Shown piece after piece: positions 22,987 through 31,244 of a stretch of DNA of 64,000 nt (positions within the stretch are counted from its first letter, which is position 1; each line of letters opens with the position of its first letter). The notes under the pieces are model-generated. The model did not search any database. It worked only from the letters and a program-made list of their open reading frames with translations, and was not told the DNA's origin. The position numbers and the translations under genes were made by a program. This DNA comes from a virus, in the IMG/VR virus record IMGVR_UViG_3300037070_003613, positions 83,493-147,492 of that record. The stretch is one strand, 5' to 3'.

Positions 22987-23729
22987 AGATCCGCCGCACC
23001 GAGTTCGCGATGGTCCCGACGTGGGTGATTCTGCACGAGGAGATGCGCGGGCACGGCACGAGGATCGCGACGTACGTCGCGCTCAGGGTGATCGCGTTCG
23101 AGTTCCCCGACTACGAGTGGACGTCGGAGCGAGAGATCGCAGAGTCAGCGGCCCGCGTCGCCGGATGCGGCTCCGAAGCGTGTCGCAAACACATGCGTGC
23201 GATGCGTGCCGCCGGGATCGTGACCGGCGACCACGGCGAGATCGTCCTCCCGCACGACCCGCCTGACCAGGTTGGGGACGCCGGTGGGGACACAGGTCCC
23301 CACGTGGGGACACAGGTACCCAATCGTGGGGACACACGTCCCCAGACACCTCTTATAGAAGACGCGTTAGAAAACCCTCCTCCTACAGAGGAGTCGTTGG
23401 GTACGGCGGGGGCCGATCCGAAGGCCGACGCGAGAGCCGCGGCAACAGGGTTCTTCGACCGCGTCAAGCACGACACCGGCAAGTCGCCGGTCGGGATCAA
23501 GTTCATGGCGCTCGCCAAACTCATCGAACCGTTCCTGCGCGCCGGGTACACCATGCCCGAGGTCAAACGCGCGGTGTGGACCGTGTACACCGAACGGCGA
23601 CCGTGGTCGCTCGCGGTGATCGAGCAACACCTCGACGGCCGCATCGCGCCCGGCGCCCGGATCGGCAAGCAACTCGACGCGCTACAGGCCGCGATCAACG
23701 CCGAGAACTGTCGCCTCGATAGTGCATGA
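22983..23729 (+). CDS. Winged-helix replication initiator-like protein
   Basis: 248 residues. Residues 1-85 form a winged helix of the phage replication-initiator type: FAMVPTWVILHEEM, TYVALRVIAFEF, ASEREIAE-like WTSEREIAESAARV, then HMRAMRAAGIV. A hydrophilic linker with short GDTxxxVGTQV repeats follows, then a C-terminal helical domain (GYTMPEVKRAVWTVYTERRP). It is followed by a helicase-loader-like gene, so origin binding is the likely job. No origin iterons are obvious in the gene beyond the Gly-Asp-Thr repeats. Confidence 0.7.
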   Translation: MKIRRTEFAMVPTWVILHEEMRGHGTRIATYVALRVIAFEFPDYEWTSEREIAESAARVAGCGSEACRKHMRAMRAAGIVTGDHGEIVLPHDPPDQVGDAGGDTGPHVGTQVPNRGDTRPQTPLIEDALENPPPTEESLGTAGADPKADARAAATGFFDRVKHDTGKSPVGIKFMALAKLIEPFLRAGYTMPEVKRAVWTVYTERRPWSLAVIEQHLDGRIAPGARIGKQLDALQAAINAENCRLDSA

Positions 23730-24088
23730 TGGGCGACATGCGGACTGTGGTCACCATCGAGATCCCGATCGAGCACCGCTTCGCCGTGGGCGATCTGATC
23801 TACCGGATGGAGAAGCCGGTCGGCGACGAGATCCCGCCCGCGGAGCAGTTCTCACTGTGGCGCGTGATCGAAGTCGGTTGCTCGCAGCCTCACCATCAGC
23901 AAGGCGTGTACGCGTTGTGGGACGGACCGTGGTACCGGATGGAGCCGGTCAACGAGTTCGCCAAGCTGATCGCGATGGAAGCGCACGGCCGGGTGGCAAA
24001 GGCATCGACCCCGCTCATCGAGTTGATGGGACCGGTGACCGAACGTGTCCGCACGGTCGACAGGCAGTGTGAACGTCATGTCCGGTGA
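23726..24088 (+). CDS. Hypothetical protein
   Basis: 120 residues. An SH3-like or beta-barrel look: FAVGDLIYRMEKPVGDEIPP, LWRVIEVGCSQPHHQQGVYA. No ribosome site; the start overlaps the previous stop by ATGA and in-frame ATGs occur 3 and 12 bases later. No family recognised. Confidence 0.65.
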   Translation: MMGDMRTVVTIEIPIEHRFAVGDLIYRMEKPVGDEIPPAEQFSLWRVIEVGCSQPHHQQGVYALWDGPWYRMEPVNEFAKLIAMEAHGRVAKASTPLIELMGPVTERVRTVDRQCERHVR

Positions 24089-24506
24089 TACCCCCCCCGA
24101 CATGCGGCCACTCGAACGTCTCCTCGCGTCCCGCGATTACGCGCTCTACCATGCCCGCCGCAGCTACCGGCCGAACCTGATGTTCAGCGGCTCGACGCTG
24201 TCGTTCCGCCCGGACATGATGCGCCGTGTCGCCGCCGAAGCACCGATCCTGACCGAGATCGACCGGTTGAAGCGATGGCAGATCCGGGTCCCCGAGCACT
24301 CGTACCAGACCGACTGCGAGGTGACGTTCGCTCTCGACTTCACGTGGATCTCCGAGACGTGGAACGACGGGCTGGCATGGTCGTTCTTCAACGAGTTCCC
24401 GATGTACGTGCAATGCACCCTCGACCATCTGCTCGATGACAACCCGTTCTTCGTGCGGCCGTCGATCATCATGTTCCCGCGGCTGATCGACATGACCGTC
24501 TCGTGA
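24078..24506 (+). CDS. Hypothetical protein
   Basis: 142 residues from the ATG at 24078, which overlaps the previous gene by 11 bases. Aromatic-rich centre (FALDFTWISETWNDGLAWSF). No known domain. Overlaps the loader-like gene by 4 bases. Confidence 0.65.
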   Translation: MSGDTPPDMRPLERLLASRDYALYHARRSYRPNLMFSGSTLSFRPDMMRRVAAEAPILTEIDRLKRWQIRVPEHSYQTDCEVTFALDFTWISETWNDGLAWSFFNEFPMYVQCTLDHLLDDNPFFVRPSIIMFPRLIDMTVS

Positions 24507-25036
24507 ACAAGGTCGACGCGCTCAAGCTGATCGGCGCCGCGCAGATGCTCTGGCCGTCGTGGCGCGACGCACCATCGACGCAACGCGACGTGGCGTTGAT
24601 GGCCGACGTGTGGCTGACCGTCCTCGAAGACGTCCCCGCCGACCTCGCGTACGCGGCGTTGACGGTGCTCGCCGCCGAGGGCCGCGAGTTCATACCCCCA
24701 CCCGGTGTGATCCGCCGCCACGCGATCCTGCTCCGCGCCCGAGCGTCCGGCGATCTCCCGCCCGGCGTCGATGAGGCGTGGCGCGAGGTCCAGACCCGGG
24801 TCCGCAAAGAGGGCCGTCACGGCTGGAACGACGACTGGTCGCATCCGTGTATTGACGAGACCGTGCAAACGATGGGGTGGTGGCAACTCTGCGACGGCGC
24901 CAACCAGGACTCGCTGCGCGCCCACTTCCGCCAGTTCTACACCGAGGCCACGACCCGCCACGAACGCGACCTGGTGCTCTCGGACTCGATGCTCGACGTG
25001 ATCACGACCGCCTCACTGCGTGCCCTCGCGGAATGA
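24503..25036 (+). CDS. Helicase loader-like replication protein
   Basis: 177 residues. DVALMADVWLTVLEDVPADL, AYAALTVLAAEGREFIPPPG and IRRHAILL follow the pattern of the G39P-type helicase loader/inhibitor family: a helical N-domain in which each helix ends at a conserved Pro. The place after a winged-helix initiator supports it. No helicase is in the window, so it may load the host DnaB. Confidence 0.7.
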   Translation: MNKVDALKLIGAAQMLWPSWRDAPSTQRDVALMADVWLTVLEDVPADLAYAALTVLAAEGREFIPPPGVIRRHAILLRARASGDLPPGVDEAWREVQTRVRKEGRHGWNDDWSHPCIDETVQTMGWWQLCDGANQDSLRAHFRQFYTEATTRHERDLVLSDSMLDVITTASLRALAE

Positions 25037-25055
25037 CGCCACCATCGCGTACTGT
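25028..25055 (+). promoter_or_regulatory. Family B-like leaderless promoter
   Basis: TACTGT at 25050-25055 ends 6 bases before the ATG at 25062; the spacer TGACGCCACCATCGCG parallels the TGTCGCC spacer of family B. The -35 is poor. No Shine-Dalgarno precedes the gene. Confidence 0.45.
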
Positions 25056-25061
25056 TCTCAC

Positions 25062-25445
25062 ATGATCCAACGTTTCCACGCAGAGAACTGGCTCCACGAC
25101 GAGATCCCGTGGGGTGGCGTCGTCAAGCTGATCACCGCCCACCCGACCGACAAAGCCCAGTCCGGCACCCTCGGCGAGTACGCGCTGAACAACCCGGCGC
25201 TGTACATCCGTTGGCAGGAAGGCCCGCTCGTCGCCCCTGACGGATCCCGCTACGAGGCGAACGGCTGCTTCGTGGAGACCGTGATCGAGGCCGCGCTGCA
25301 ACGCATGGAGTTCTACCAGGAGACCCGGTTCGCGTGCGAGGAGAACCAGGAGATCATCGACCATCTGCGCAAGGCGATCGCCTGGTGTCAGGAACGAACC
25401 GCGCGCCGCGAGGCCCGCCAAGTGGAAGGAACCAGCCAGGTATGA
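25062..25445 (+). CDS. Hypothetical protein
   Basis: 127 residues. Beta-rich N-terminus (WGGVVKLITAHPTDKAQ; PALYIRWQEGPLVAPDG), C-terminal helix that is basic (ERTARREARQVE). First gene after a leaderless-type promoter. No family recognised. Confidence 0.7.
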   Translation: MIQRFHAENWLHDEIPWGGVVKLITAHPTDKAQSGTLGEYALNNPALYIRWQEGPLVAPDGSRYEANGCFVETVIEAALQRMEFYQETRFACEENQEIIDHLRKAIAWCQERTARREARQVEGTSQV

Positions 25446-25852
25446 AAGTTCATATCTTTCGACACGTCGCCCCCGACAAGATCGACATCGGCGACGTCGT
25501 GTTGTGGGACAACGACGACCCGATCGAAGTCGAGTCGATCACCCGCACCAAGGACGGCTACGACCTGACGGGCCACTCGCGCCACAAGCCGGGCCTCCGG
25601 GCGGTCACCATGAAGCCGCGGGACTCACTCATCCGTGTGATCCCGAACCGGAGCGAGGCCGAGAAGATCTTGGCGGAACTCAAGAAAGCTGTCACGGACA
25701 GCGACCCGGCGACGTGGAACGTCGAACTGATCAACGATCTCAAGCCGCTCGTCATCCGCGGCAAGGCGAGCGAGTTGGCCAAGGTCACGACGGCCACCAC
25801 GGGCGAGAAGGTCACGGTCGGCGATCCCGTCAACGATGCCCCTGTTTCGTAG
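25442..25852 (+). CDS. Hypothetical protein
   Basis: 136 residues. A KIDIGDVVLWDNDDPIEVES barrel-like start, then SEAEKILAELKKAV helix. The segment from 25836 overlaps the next gene in another frame. No family recognised. Confidence 0.65.
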   Translation: MKVHIFRHVAPDKIDIGDVVLWDNDDPIEVESITRTKDGYDLTGHSRHKPGLRAVTMKPRDSLIRVIPNRSEAEKILAELKKAVTDSDPATWNVELINDLKPLVIRGKASELAKVTTATTGEKVTVGDPVNDAPVS

Positions 25853-26153
25853 GCGCCCGACCACCATCGAGGCCCGCCAGTTCACCGGCGGTGCCGAGTC
25901 GGCGACACCGATCATCGACTGGGTGCTCGCCGGTGGCGGCACGGCGACATGGATGGAGGCACACCAGGTCGGGATCGCCCCGTACCGACCCGACGACATC
26001 AACGAGATCGTCGTGATGGAACGGATCTCGCTGCGCACCCTCGAAGGCACGATCTACGTGTCGGTCGGCGACTGGGTGATCAAGGGGACCGCAGGCGAGT
26101 TCTATCCGTGCAAACCCGAGATCTTCGCTGACGTCTACGAGCCACTCGAATGA
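25836..26153 (+). CDS. Conserved phage protein (ARQFTG family)
   Basis: 105 residues. EARQFTGG at the start, IIDWVLAGGGTATW, then LRTLEGTIYVSVGDWVIKGT and AGEFYPCKPEIFADVYEPL at the end are the signature of a small protein widespread in phages of many hosts; its role is not known. It overlaps both neighbours. Confidence 0.8.
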   Translation: MPLFRRRPTTIEARQFTGGAESATPIIDWVLAGGGTATWMEAHQVGIAPYRPDDINEIVVMERISLRTLEGTIYVSVGDWVIKGTAGEFYPCKPEIFADVYEPLE

Positions 26154-26779
26154 GCCACATCCGCGCCATCGGCAACCCGCCACGCCGAGGCAACGCCGAG
26201 TTGATCGCGGATCTCGCCCAACTCGGCTACCTGCCGGAGCCGGTGATCGACGTGACGTACGGCAAGGGCCGCTTCTGGAAGCTGTACCGGCCCGAGAAGC
26301 TCGTCACGAACGACTTGGATCCGATCTCGGACTCCATGCTCCACCATGACTTCACGAACTTCCCGGCGCCTGACAGACTGTTCGCGACGGTCGTGTTTGA
26401 CCCGCCGTACAAGCTGAACGGCACCGCCTCCCAGGGAGGCCCGGCCACCTCGGACGACGACTACGGCGTGGGCGGCGACTACCGCACCCCGGCCGAACGT
26501 CACGATCTGATGCGGCGCGGCATGACCGAAGCCGCCCGGATGGCGCGCGAGTTCGTGATCGTGAAGTGCATGGACCAGGTCGTGTCCGGCCGCATCCACT
26601 GGCAGACCGACATGATGACCGAGCACGGCCGCACCATCGGCCTCAACAAGATCGACACCCTCCACGTCTACGGTTACCGGACGCAACCAGCAGGCCGACG
26701 CCAAGTCCACGCCCACCGCGACTACTCGACGGCACTCGTGTTCGCCGTCCTCCCCGAACCCCCGCCGCAACTCATTTGA
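26150..26779 (+). CDS. DNA methyltransferase (DPPY)
   Basis: 209 residues. The catalytic motif FDPPYKLNG is near residue 84, as in N6-adenine or N4-cytosine methyltransferases; VIDVTYGKGRFWKLYRP near residue 35 is a diverged SAM-binding motif, with VTNDLDPISDS after it. GYRTQPAGRRQVHAHRDYST is likely the C-terminal substrate part. No restriction partner nearby, so it may shield phage DNA from host restriction. Confidence 0.8.
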   Translation: MSHIRAIGNPPRRGNAELIADLAQLGYLPEPVIDVTYGKGRFWKLYRPEKLVTNDLDPISDSMLHHDFTNFPAPDRLFATVVFDPPYKLNGTASQGGPATSDDDYGVGGDYRTPAERHDLMRRGMTEAARMAREFVIVKCMDQVVSGRIHWQTDMMTEHGRTIGLNKIDTLHVYGYRTQPAGRRQVHAHRDYSTALVFAVLPEPPPQLI

Positions 26780-26805
26780 CAAACCGTAGTCGGAGCGAGT
26801 AGTGT
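26776..26805 (+). promoter_or_regulatory. Family A promoter, leaderless
   Basis: TTGACA, 18-base spacer starting AACCGTAG, TAGTGT. The -10 ends 7 bases before the ATG at 26813, and codons 2-5 encode EATT from GGAAGCCACC, a copy of the start-associated element inside the gene. Confidence 0.75.
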
Positions 26806-26812
26806 TGAGGTC

Positions 26813-27198
26813 ATGGAAGCCACCACGCCGTATCCAGAGTCCGAGAAGATGCACGCCGTCCACGAGACATCGCAAGTGATCGGCGAGTTCATCGAGTGGC
26901 TGCCAACACGCGGCAAGTTCATCGGCACGTGGCGCACCCTCGTGGACTGCCCGGGCGGCGGAGCGTTCTCGAACTGGACGTGCGAGAGTGGCGTCAAGGT
27001 CCATGATCGCACCGGCGAGGACGGCGGCACTGCCCGGTCTGCGACGGCAAGGGCGTGGTCGAGGCCACGAATCCCATCCCCGAAGTGGACTACGTCGACA
27101 TCAACAAGCTGCTCGCCGAGTTCTTCAACATCGACCTGGCGAAGATCGACACCGAACGCCGAGCCATGCTCGACGCGATGCGGGCGGCGAACCCGTGA
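26813..27198 (+). pseudogene. Zinc-finger phage protein interrupted by a -1 frameshift
   Basis: The first frame encodes PESEKMHAVHETSQVIGEFI, DCPGGGAF and VHDRTGEDGG; at 27028 the frame must step back one base to continue as HCPVCDGKGVVEATNP and then INKLLAEFFNIDLAKIDTER up to the TGA at 27196. The two halves match the start and end of a single phage family (PExEK, GEFLEWL, then LLAxFFxIDLxKID). A one-base deletion, a sequencing error, or recoding at GGCGGCA would all explain it. The second half has no start of its own. Confidence 0.7.
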
Positions 27199-27362
27199 CC
27201 AGCAAGCGCGACAGCGTCGGCCGGGTCGCCGTGTGGGTCACAGACATGCTCGTGCTCAACGCCATCGAGGAGATCGAGCAGGTCGACAACGGATCGGTGG
27301 CGTTCGTGTTCGACGGGCGCCCGATGCGGATCGACATCCGCTGCACCCGGGAGACATCGTGA
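27195..27362 (+). CDS. Small hypothetical protein
   Basis: 55 residues from a GTG overlapping the previous TGA. DSVGRVAVWVTDMLVLNAIE and VAFVFDGRPMRIDIRC suggest a small sheet-helix fold. An ORF that extends this frame upstream is an artefact of the overlapping gene. Confidence 0.65.
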   Translation: MTSKRDSVGRVAVWVTDMLVLNAIEEIEQVDNGSVAFVFDGRPMRIDIRCTRETS

Positions 27363-27607
27363 GCACCATGACGAAACTTCGGGTCGTGGCTGACGTGTGG
27401 TACGACGGCGCGCACTTCGTTCGCCGCGACTGCGACACCGGTGAGGAGATCGAGGAGGGCCGCTGGTGCGCGTCGATCGAAACACCTGACGGCGAGATCA
27501 CCTGGACCGCCAAGTCGCCGGGCGCGGTCGTCAACACCGCTGACCGTTGGGGCGCCGGGCGCGGCCTCCACGTCGAGATCCACTTCCTCACCCCGGTCGG
27601 TGGCTGA
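27359..27607 (+). CDS. Small hypothetical protein
   Basis: 82 residues from GTG (ATG at 27368 is an alternative). Strand-rich: KLRVVADVWYDGAHFVRRDC, then GLHVEIHFLTPVGG. It overlaps its neighbours by 4 and 1 bases. No family recognised. Confidence 0.65.
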   Translation: MSTMTKLRVVADVWYDGAHFVRRDCDTGEEIEEGRWCASIETPDGEITWTAKSPGAVVNTADRWGAGRGLHVEIHFLTPVGG

Positions 27608-27978
27608 TGGACCAGCCGACACATGACAGCATCCGCGCCAAGCTGAGTCGCGCCGTGCATCCGGGCTTCTCGTACTGCCTGCGTTGCGGGTTTCCGTGGG
27701 CGGTGGTCGAGGGCCATCACACCTCGTACGGCGCGAAGCTGATCGAGTCGTACCGGGCGCTCGACGCCGACGTGCGGGCGATGGTCAACTCAGGTCAGGT
27801 GTCGCTGCTCGGCGACGGCGCGTGTTTCCCGCTGTGCGAGAAGTGCTGGGCGAAGCTGACCGTCGAGGAACGCGAGCCGTACTACTGGAAGTTGCTGCGT
27901 CTGTGGGACACGCCCGACTATCCGCTGTCGGAGGAAGTCGCGCACCAGGTGATTGCCGCCTGCCGGGAGGGACTGTGA
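27607..27978 (+). CDS. Conserved phage zinc-binding protein
   Basis: 123 residues. SYCLRCGFPWAVVEGHHTSY (CxxC and HH) and CFPLCEKCWAKLTVEERE (CxxxCxxC) suggest one zinc site; the YYWKLLRLW segment follows. This pattern is familiar from actinophage proteins of unknown role. Confidence 0.75.
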   Translation: MDQPTHDSIRAKLSRAVHPGFSYCLRCGFPWAVVEGHHTSYGAKLIESYRALDADVRAMVNSGQVSLLGDGACFPLCEKCWAKLTVEEREPYYWKLLRLWDTPDYPLSEEVAHQVIAACREGL

Positions 27979-28232
27979 CGATCGTCGCCAAGATCCACGC
28001 CCGGCCCGGCCGGATCGACTGGGAGACGCTCCAACGCGAGGAGACCGACCAGATCGACTCGATCCCCTGCGACCCGGAGTTGGGTGTGATGTTCGAGCTT
28101 CGCCTGACCCGCCCACCATCGTTGGAGGGGCGCCGGGCGGTGCTCGTGATCCCACCCGAGCATCTCGGCGGCGTTCTGAAAGCTGTCAAGGCGGCGATGA
28201 TCGCGCAACGCTCGAAGGCGATGACACCATGA
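27975..28232 (+). CDS. Small hypothetical protein
   Basis: 85 residues, GTG start overlapping the previous TGA. Two-strand N-terminus, IPPEHLGGVLKAVKAAMIAQ helix at the end. No family recognised. Confidence 0.65.
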   Translation: MTIVAKIHARPGRIDWETLQREETDQIDSIPCDPELGVMFELRLTRPPSLEGRRAVLVIPPEHLGGVLKAVKAAMIAQRSKAMTP

Positions 28233-28789
28233 GCCACCAGCGCGCCGAGTTCCCGCGGATCGTGGATCGGTGGACGGAGATCTCCGAGGCCCGCATCGCC
28301 GACAAGTCGTTGCGGCCGGACTGCTGCGTGCTCGCCTCGAAGGTGCTGCTCGTGGCGTTCACCGAGGCCGGGTTCGAGGCCAGCGCCGAACCGACGTACA
28401 CGGTCGCCACGAACCGGGCGTCATGGCAGTGGCAGGGACGCCCGATCAAAGAGTGGCCACCGGAGGCGTGGTCGGTCGGGGTCGAACCCGGGCAGCGGAT
28501 CGACACCGGCTCGTACCCGGGGCATCTGGTCGTGGTCGTCAAAGTCGACGGCGAACTGTGGATGGTCGACGGTTCGTCCGGTCAGTTGTCGCGCCCGGCG
28601 AAACAGATGACGATCCCCCGTGTGCTCGCGTTCCCGATCGCCAACTGGCCGGACCGGGTGTGGGTCCGCAACTTCGACTGGGCAATCCAGTACACGCCCG
28701 CACCATTGGGCAAGCTGCATCGGGTCGGGAACGACTGGACGAAGAACTGGCGGAAGTACGCCGAACAGATGAGGGAGTGCAACGCATGA
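28229..28789 (+). CDS. Putative papain-fold (transglutaminase-like) protein
   Basis: 186 residues. CC at residues 32-33 starts a helix (DCCVLASKVLLVAFTEAGFE), His99 lies in PGHLVVVVKVDG and Asp114 in WMVDGSSG. Cys-helix, His-strand, Asp-strand in this order is the catalytic layout of papain-like transglutaminase-type enzymes. The C-terminus has RVWVRNFDWAIQYTP. It may be a peptidase, amidase or acyltransferase; the motif reading is mine and unaligned. Confidence 0.5.
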   Translation: MSHQRAEFPRIVDRWTEISEARIADKSLRPDCCVLASKVLLVAFTEAGFEASAEPTYTVATNRASWQWQGRPIKEWPPEAWSVGVEPGQRIDTGSYPGHLVVVVKVDGELWMVDGSSGQLSRPAKQMTIPRVLAFPIANWPDRVWVRNFDWAIQYTPAPLGKLHRVGNDWTKNWRKYAEQMRECNA

Positions 28790-28959
28790 CACCGTGGCCC
28801 GAGCAGTGGCTCCTCGTGTACCCGGAGGGACGCGGCGTCGTCTACAACCGGCCGGTCGGGATTGATGAGCAACCGTGGGCGGTCGGCGTCGTCCACATCC
28901 ACCCAGACGGCACCGCCACCACCATCCAGTTCGCCCGCCCAGGAAAGCAGGAGTCATGA
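28786..28959 (+). CDS. Small hypothetical protein
   Basis: 57 residues, MTPWPEQWLLVYPEGRGVVY. A beta-hairpin-rich peptide ending in a basic tail. Overlaps both neighbours by 4 bases. Confidence 0.6.
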   Translation: MTPWPEQWLLVYPEGRGVVYNRPVGIDEQPWAVGVVHIHPDGTATTIQFARPGKQES

Positions 28960-29390
28960 ACGAGGCCCACGACGAGACCGGCCGGTTCGTTCCGGATCCC
29001 CGCCTCGAACGTGTCGGGGATATCTTCGAGAGCTTCGACCGGATGATCGACCACATGGCCGCCCTACTGGTGAAGGGCCGCGCGTTGATCGCGTTCCATC
29101 AGCGGATGGAGGACCACCTCATGGATTCGCTGATCGAGATCGCCTCGCTCGGCGGACCGGCCGGGGAGGTCGCCGCGGAGGCGCTGATTGTCGCCTGGCC
29201 CGAGGCCGGTTGGGACGACAACATCAACGTGATGTTGACCGACTACGCCCGCAAGATCACACCGGCCGAGTGGCGGCGCCGCAAGCTGGCCGGGGATCTC
29301 AACTGGCCGCATCAGCACCAGGGACTCGACGGCTGGATGGCGTCCTGCGACCAGGACCACGTCGAGTTCGAGGTCCGCCATGACGACTGA
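28956..29390 (+). CDS. Hypothetical helical protein
   Basis: 144 residues, mostly helical: RLERVGDIFESFDRMIDHMA, LLVKGRALIAFHQRMEDHLM, MLTDYARKITPAEWRRRKL. No domain recognised. AGGAG lies before the ATG. Confidence 0.7.
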   Translation: MNEAHDETGRFVPDPRLERVGDIFESFDRMIDHMAALLVKGRALIAFHQRMEDHLMDSLIEIASLGGPAGEVAAEALIVAWPEAGWDDNINVMLTDYARKITPAEWRRRKLAGDLNWPHQHQGLDGWMASCDQDHVEFEVRHDD

Positions 29391-29589
29391 CATGTGGGTG
29401 GTCTGCAAGTTCAAGTCGGGTGGCGGCACCCAACTTGACCGGTACCCCAACCAGTTCCACGACGTCTCGTTCCACGACAACGAACTCGACGCGCTCCGTG
29501 CCGCCAACACGACAGGCGGCAAGGCCATCAAGATCGTCCCCGGCGAGAAGCTGGACGACCTGTACTTCGCGTCGTACGGGAATAGCTGA
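29380..29589 (+). CDS. Small hypothetical protein
   Basis: 69 residues. MWVVCKFKSGGGTQLDRYPN then FHDNELDALRAANTTGGKAI. Overlaps the previous gene by 11 bases. No family recognised. Confidence 0.65.
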   Translation: MTTDMWVVCKFKSGGGTQLDRYPNQFHDVSFHDNELDALRAANTTGGKAIKIVPGEKLDDLYFASYGNS

Positions 29590-29649
29590 CCGCCGTCCAC
29601 GGTTCTCATCGAGTTCTACCCAAACCCCATAGACAGGAAACCACCCACC
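29590..29649 (+). promoter_or_regulatory. Leader of the SPFH operon with start-associated element
   Basis: 60 bases without a gene. CAGGAAACCACCCACC directly precedes the ATG at 29650, a variant of the start-associated element. No family A promoter is present; CCATAGAC at 29628-29635 is the only -10-like string and has no good -35. Confidence 0.5.
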
Positions 29650-31008
29650 ATGCCTAGATTCCGCATCTTCACCGTTGTCGCCGGTATCGGCGCAGCGTTC
29701 ATCCTCCTCCTGCTGATAATCGGGGTGGCCACCATGTCCCGACAGCGCACCGCCGCCAACGAATGGGGCTGCTCGTTCGGCAGCGGACCGGTCGAGCGGA
29801 CCCGGCAACTCAAGAACCGGCTCGCCCCCGGCGAATCGGGCGGCTACTCGAATGACACGTTGAAGACCGGCCCGGCCGACATCCGCTTCTACTTCATCGA
29901 CACCAACCCGCAGACCGCCGACTTCGGCGCCACCCCGATCGTCGTGCCCGCCAAGGGTTCATCGACCTCTGGTGTCGGCGTCGTCCAAACCTCAACCGAG
30001 GTCCAGGTGCGGTTCGTGATCAACGAGAACTTCTGCGACTTCTACGTCAACCACCTCAAGCGCGTCGAGTCCACAGTGGATCTCAACTACAACGCCAAGC
30101 AAGGCGAGGAGTCGGGGTGGGCGTCGGTGCTCAACCAGACCATGAACCAGAAGTTGATCGAGGCGACCCGCCCGGTGCTGCGCGACGTCGACTACATCAC
30201 GTTGTACACCAACGGCGCGATCGAGGGCGGCTCCGCCTATGACGTGCTCGCCCGGGAACTGTCAACCAACCTGACCCGCGAGTTGAACGCCGACCTCGGC
30301 AAGGAATACTTCTGCGGCCCGAGCTACAAGTTCGACGGCACCATCGACGGCGAGTTCGACAACGGCTGCCCGCCGCTCGAAGTCACCGTCAAGTCGATCA
30401 CCCCCGTCAACCCGGATCTGATCACGAACCTGCAAGCCATCGTGAACAACGAGGAGCAGCAACGCAAGATCGAATCCGACACCCGCCTCGCCCAGGAGCA
30501 GACCCGAGCCGAGCAGGAACGGGCGATCGCCGTCGCGCAGGCCAACCAGGAGAAGGCCGTCGCGCAGGCCGCAGCCGACCAGGCGACACAGGTCGCGCAG
30601 GCGGCAGCCAATCAGGAAATCCAGGTCGCCCAGGCGACAGCCGACCAGAACATCAAGGTCGCCCAGGCCAGGGCCGACCAGCAGATCAAGGTCCAGCAGG
30701 CTGAATCCGAGCGTGCGGTCCAGACAGCGCAGAACGAGACTCGACGGGCGAACGAACAGTTCAACGCCGAGACCGATCTGCTCGTCGCTCAGGCTCGTGG
30801 CCCGGTGGCGACCCAGTTGGCGGCGAACAAGACGGCCGACCTCGTGGCGCAGGCCCAATACTGCGTGACTCTGGCAGCGTCCGGGATCCGCTGCGATCTG
30901 CTGGCAGCCGCCGAAGCTGGCACCGTGATCGTGCCCACCGTCAACCTGTCGGGCACCGCTGACGGCGGCTCGGCGGGAACGACGGTCGTACTGGACGCCC
31001 GACCATGA
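29650..31008 (+). CDS. Membrane-anchored SPFH/Band 7-like protein
   Basis: 452 residues. One N-terminal transmembrane helix (FTVVAGIGAAFILLLLIIGV, residues 7-28) and then an SPFH-like domain (STEVQVRFVINENFCDFYVN; a helix with ATRPVLRDVDYITLYTNG). From about 275 to 385 runs an Ala/Gln-rich coiled coil of 11-residue units such as VAQAAADQATQ, as in flotillins and prohibitins. Such proteins form membrane rings or scaffolds. It heads an operon with a lipoprotein and a membrane protein; an envelope role such as exclusion of other phages is an inference. Confidence 0.75.
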   Translation: MPRFRIFTVVAGIGAAFILLLLIIGVATMSRQRTAANEWGCSFGSGPVERTRQLKNRLAPGESGGYSNDTLKTGPADIRFYFIDTNPQTADFGATPIVVPAKGSSTSGVGVVQTSTEVQVRFVINENFCDFYVNHLKRVESTVDLNYNAKQGEESGWASVLNQTMNQKLIEATRPVLRDVDYITLYTNGAIEGGSAYDVLARELSTNLTRELNADLGKEYFCGPSYKFDGTIDGEFDNGCPPLEVTVKSITPVNPDLITNLQAIVNNEEQQRKIESDTRLAQEQTRAEQERAIAVAQANQEKAVAQAAADQATQVAQAAANQEIQVAQATADQNIKVAQARADQQIKVQQAESERAVQTAQNETRRANEQFNAETDLLVAQARGPVATQLAANKTADLVAQAQYCVTLAASGIRCDLLAAAEAGTVIVPTVNLSGTADGGSAGTTVVLDARP

Positions 31009-31244
31009 GGAAGTTCGTGGGGGTGGCCGCGGCGGCGGTCACCCTCATCCTCGTCTCGTGCGGCGACGACGACGACTTCGATCAACCAACCTCGGTCAAC
31101 GTCGGCGAGCAGCAACGCCAGACGTGCGTCGATTCAGGCAAGATCGCGGTCGTGGAGGATGACATGGTGATCGGCTGCGTGACCGTCGAACAGTACGGCG
31201 ACATCCTCGAACTCACACCGACCCCGGCGGGAACGTCACCATGA
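31005..31244 (+). CDS. Small lipoprotein
   Basis: 79 residues. MRKFVGVAAAAVTLILVSCG is a signal peptide with the lipobox LVSC, so Cys19 should be lipidated. An acidic DDDD stretch follows and there are two further Cys that may form a disulfide. It overlaps the SPFH gene by 4 bases. Similar to lysis or superinfection-exclusion lipoproteins in layout only. Confidence 0.7.
   Translation: MRKFVGVAAAAVTLILVSCGDDDDFDQPTSVNVGEQQRQTCVDSGKIAVVEDDMVIGCVTVEQYGDILELTPTPAGTSP

Noticed and set aside
26988-27194. An ORF start at 26988 for the gene at 27195
   Set aside because: This part overlaps the conserved zinc protein in another frame and is Arg/His-rich without motifs.
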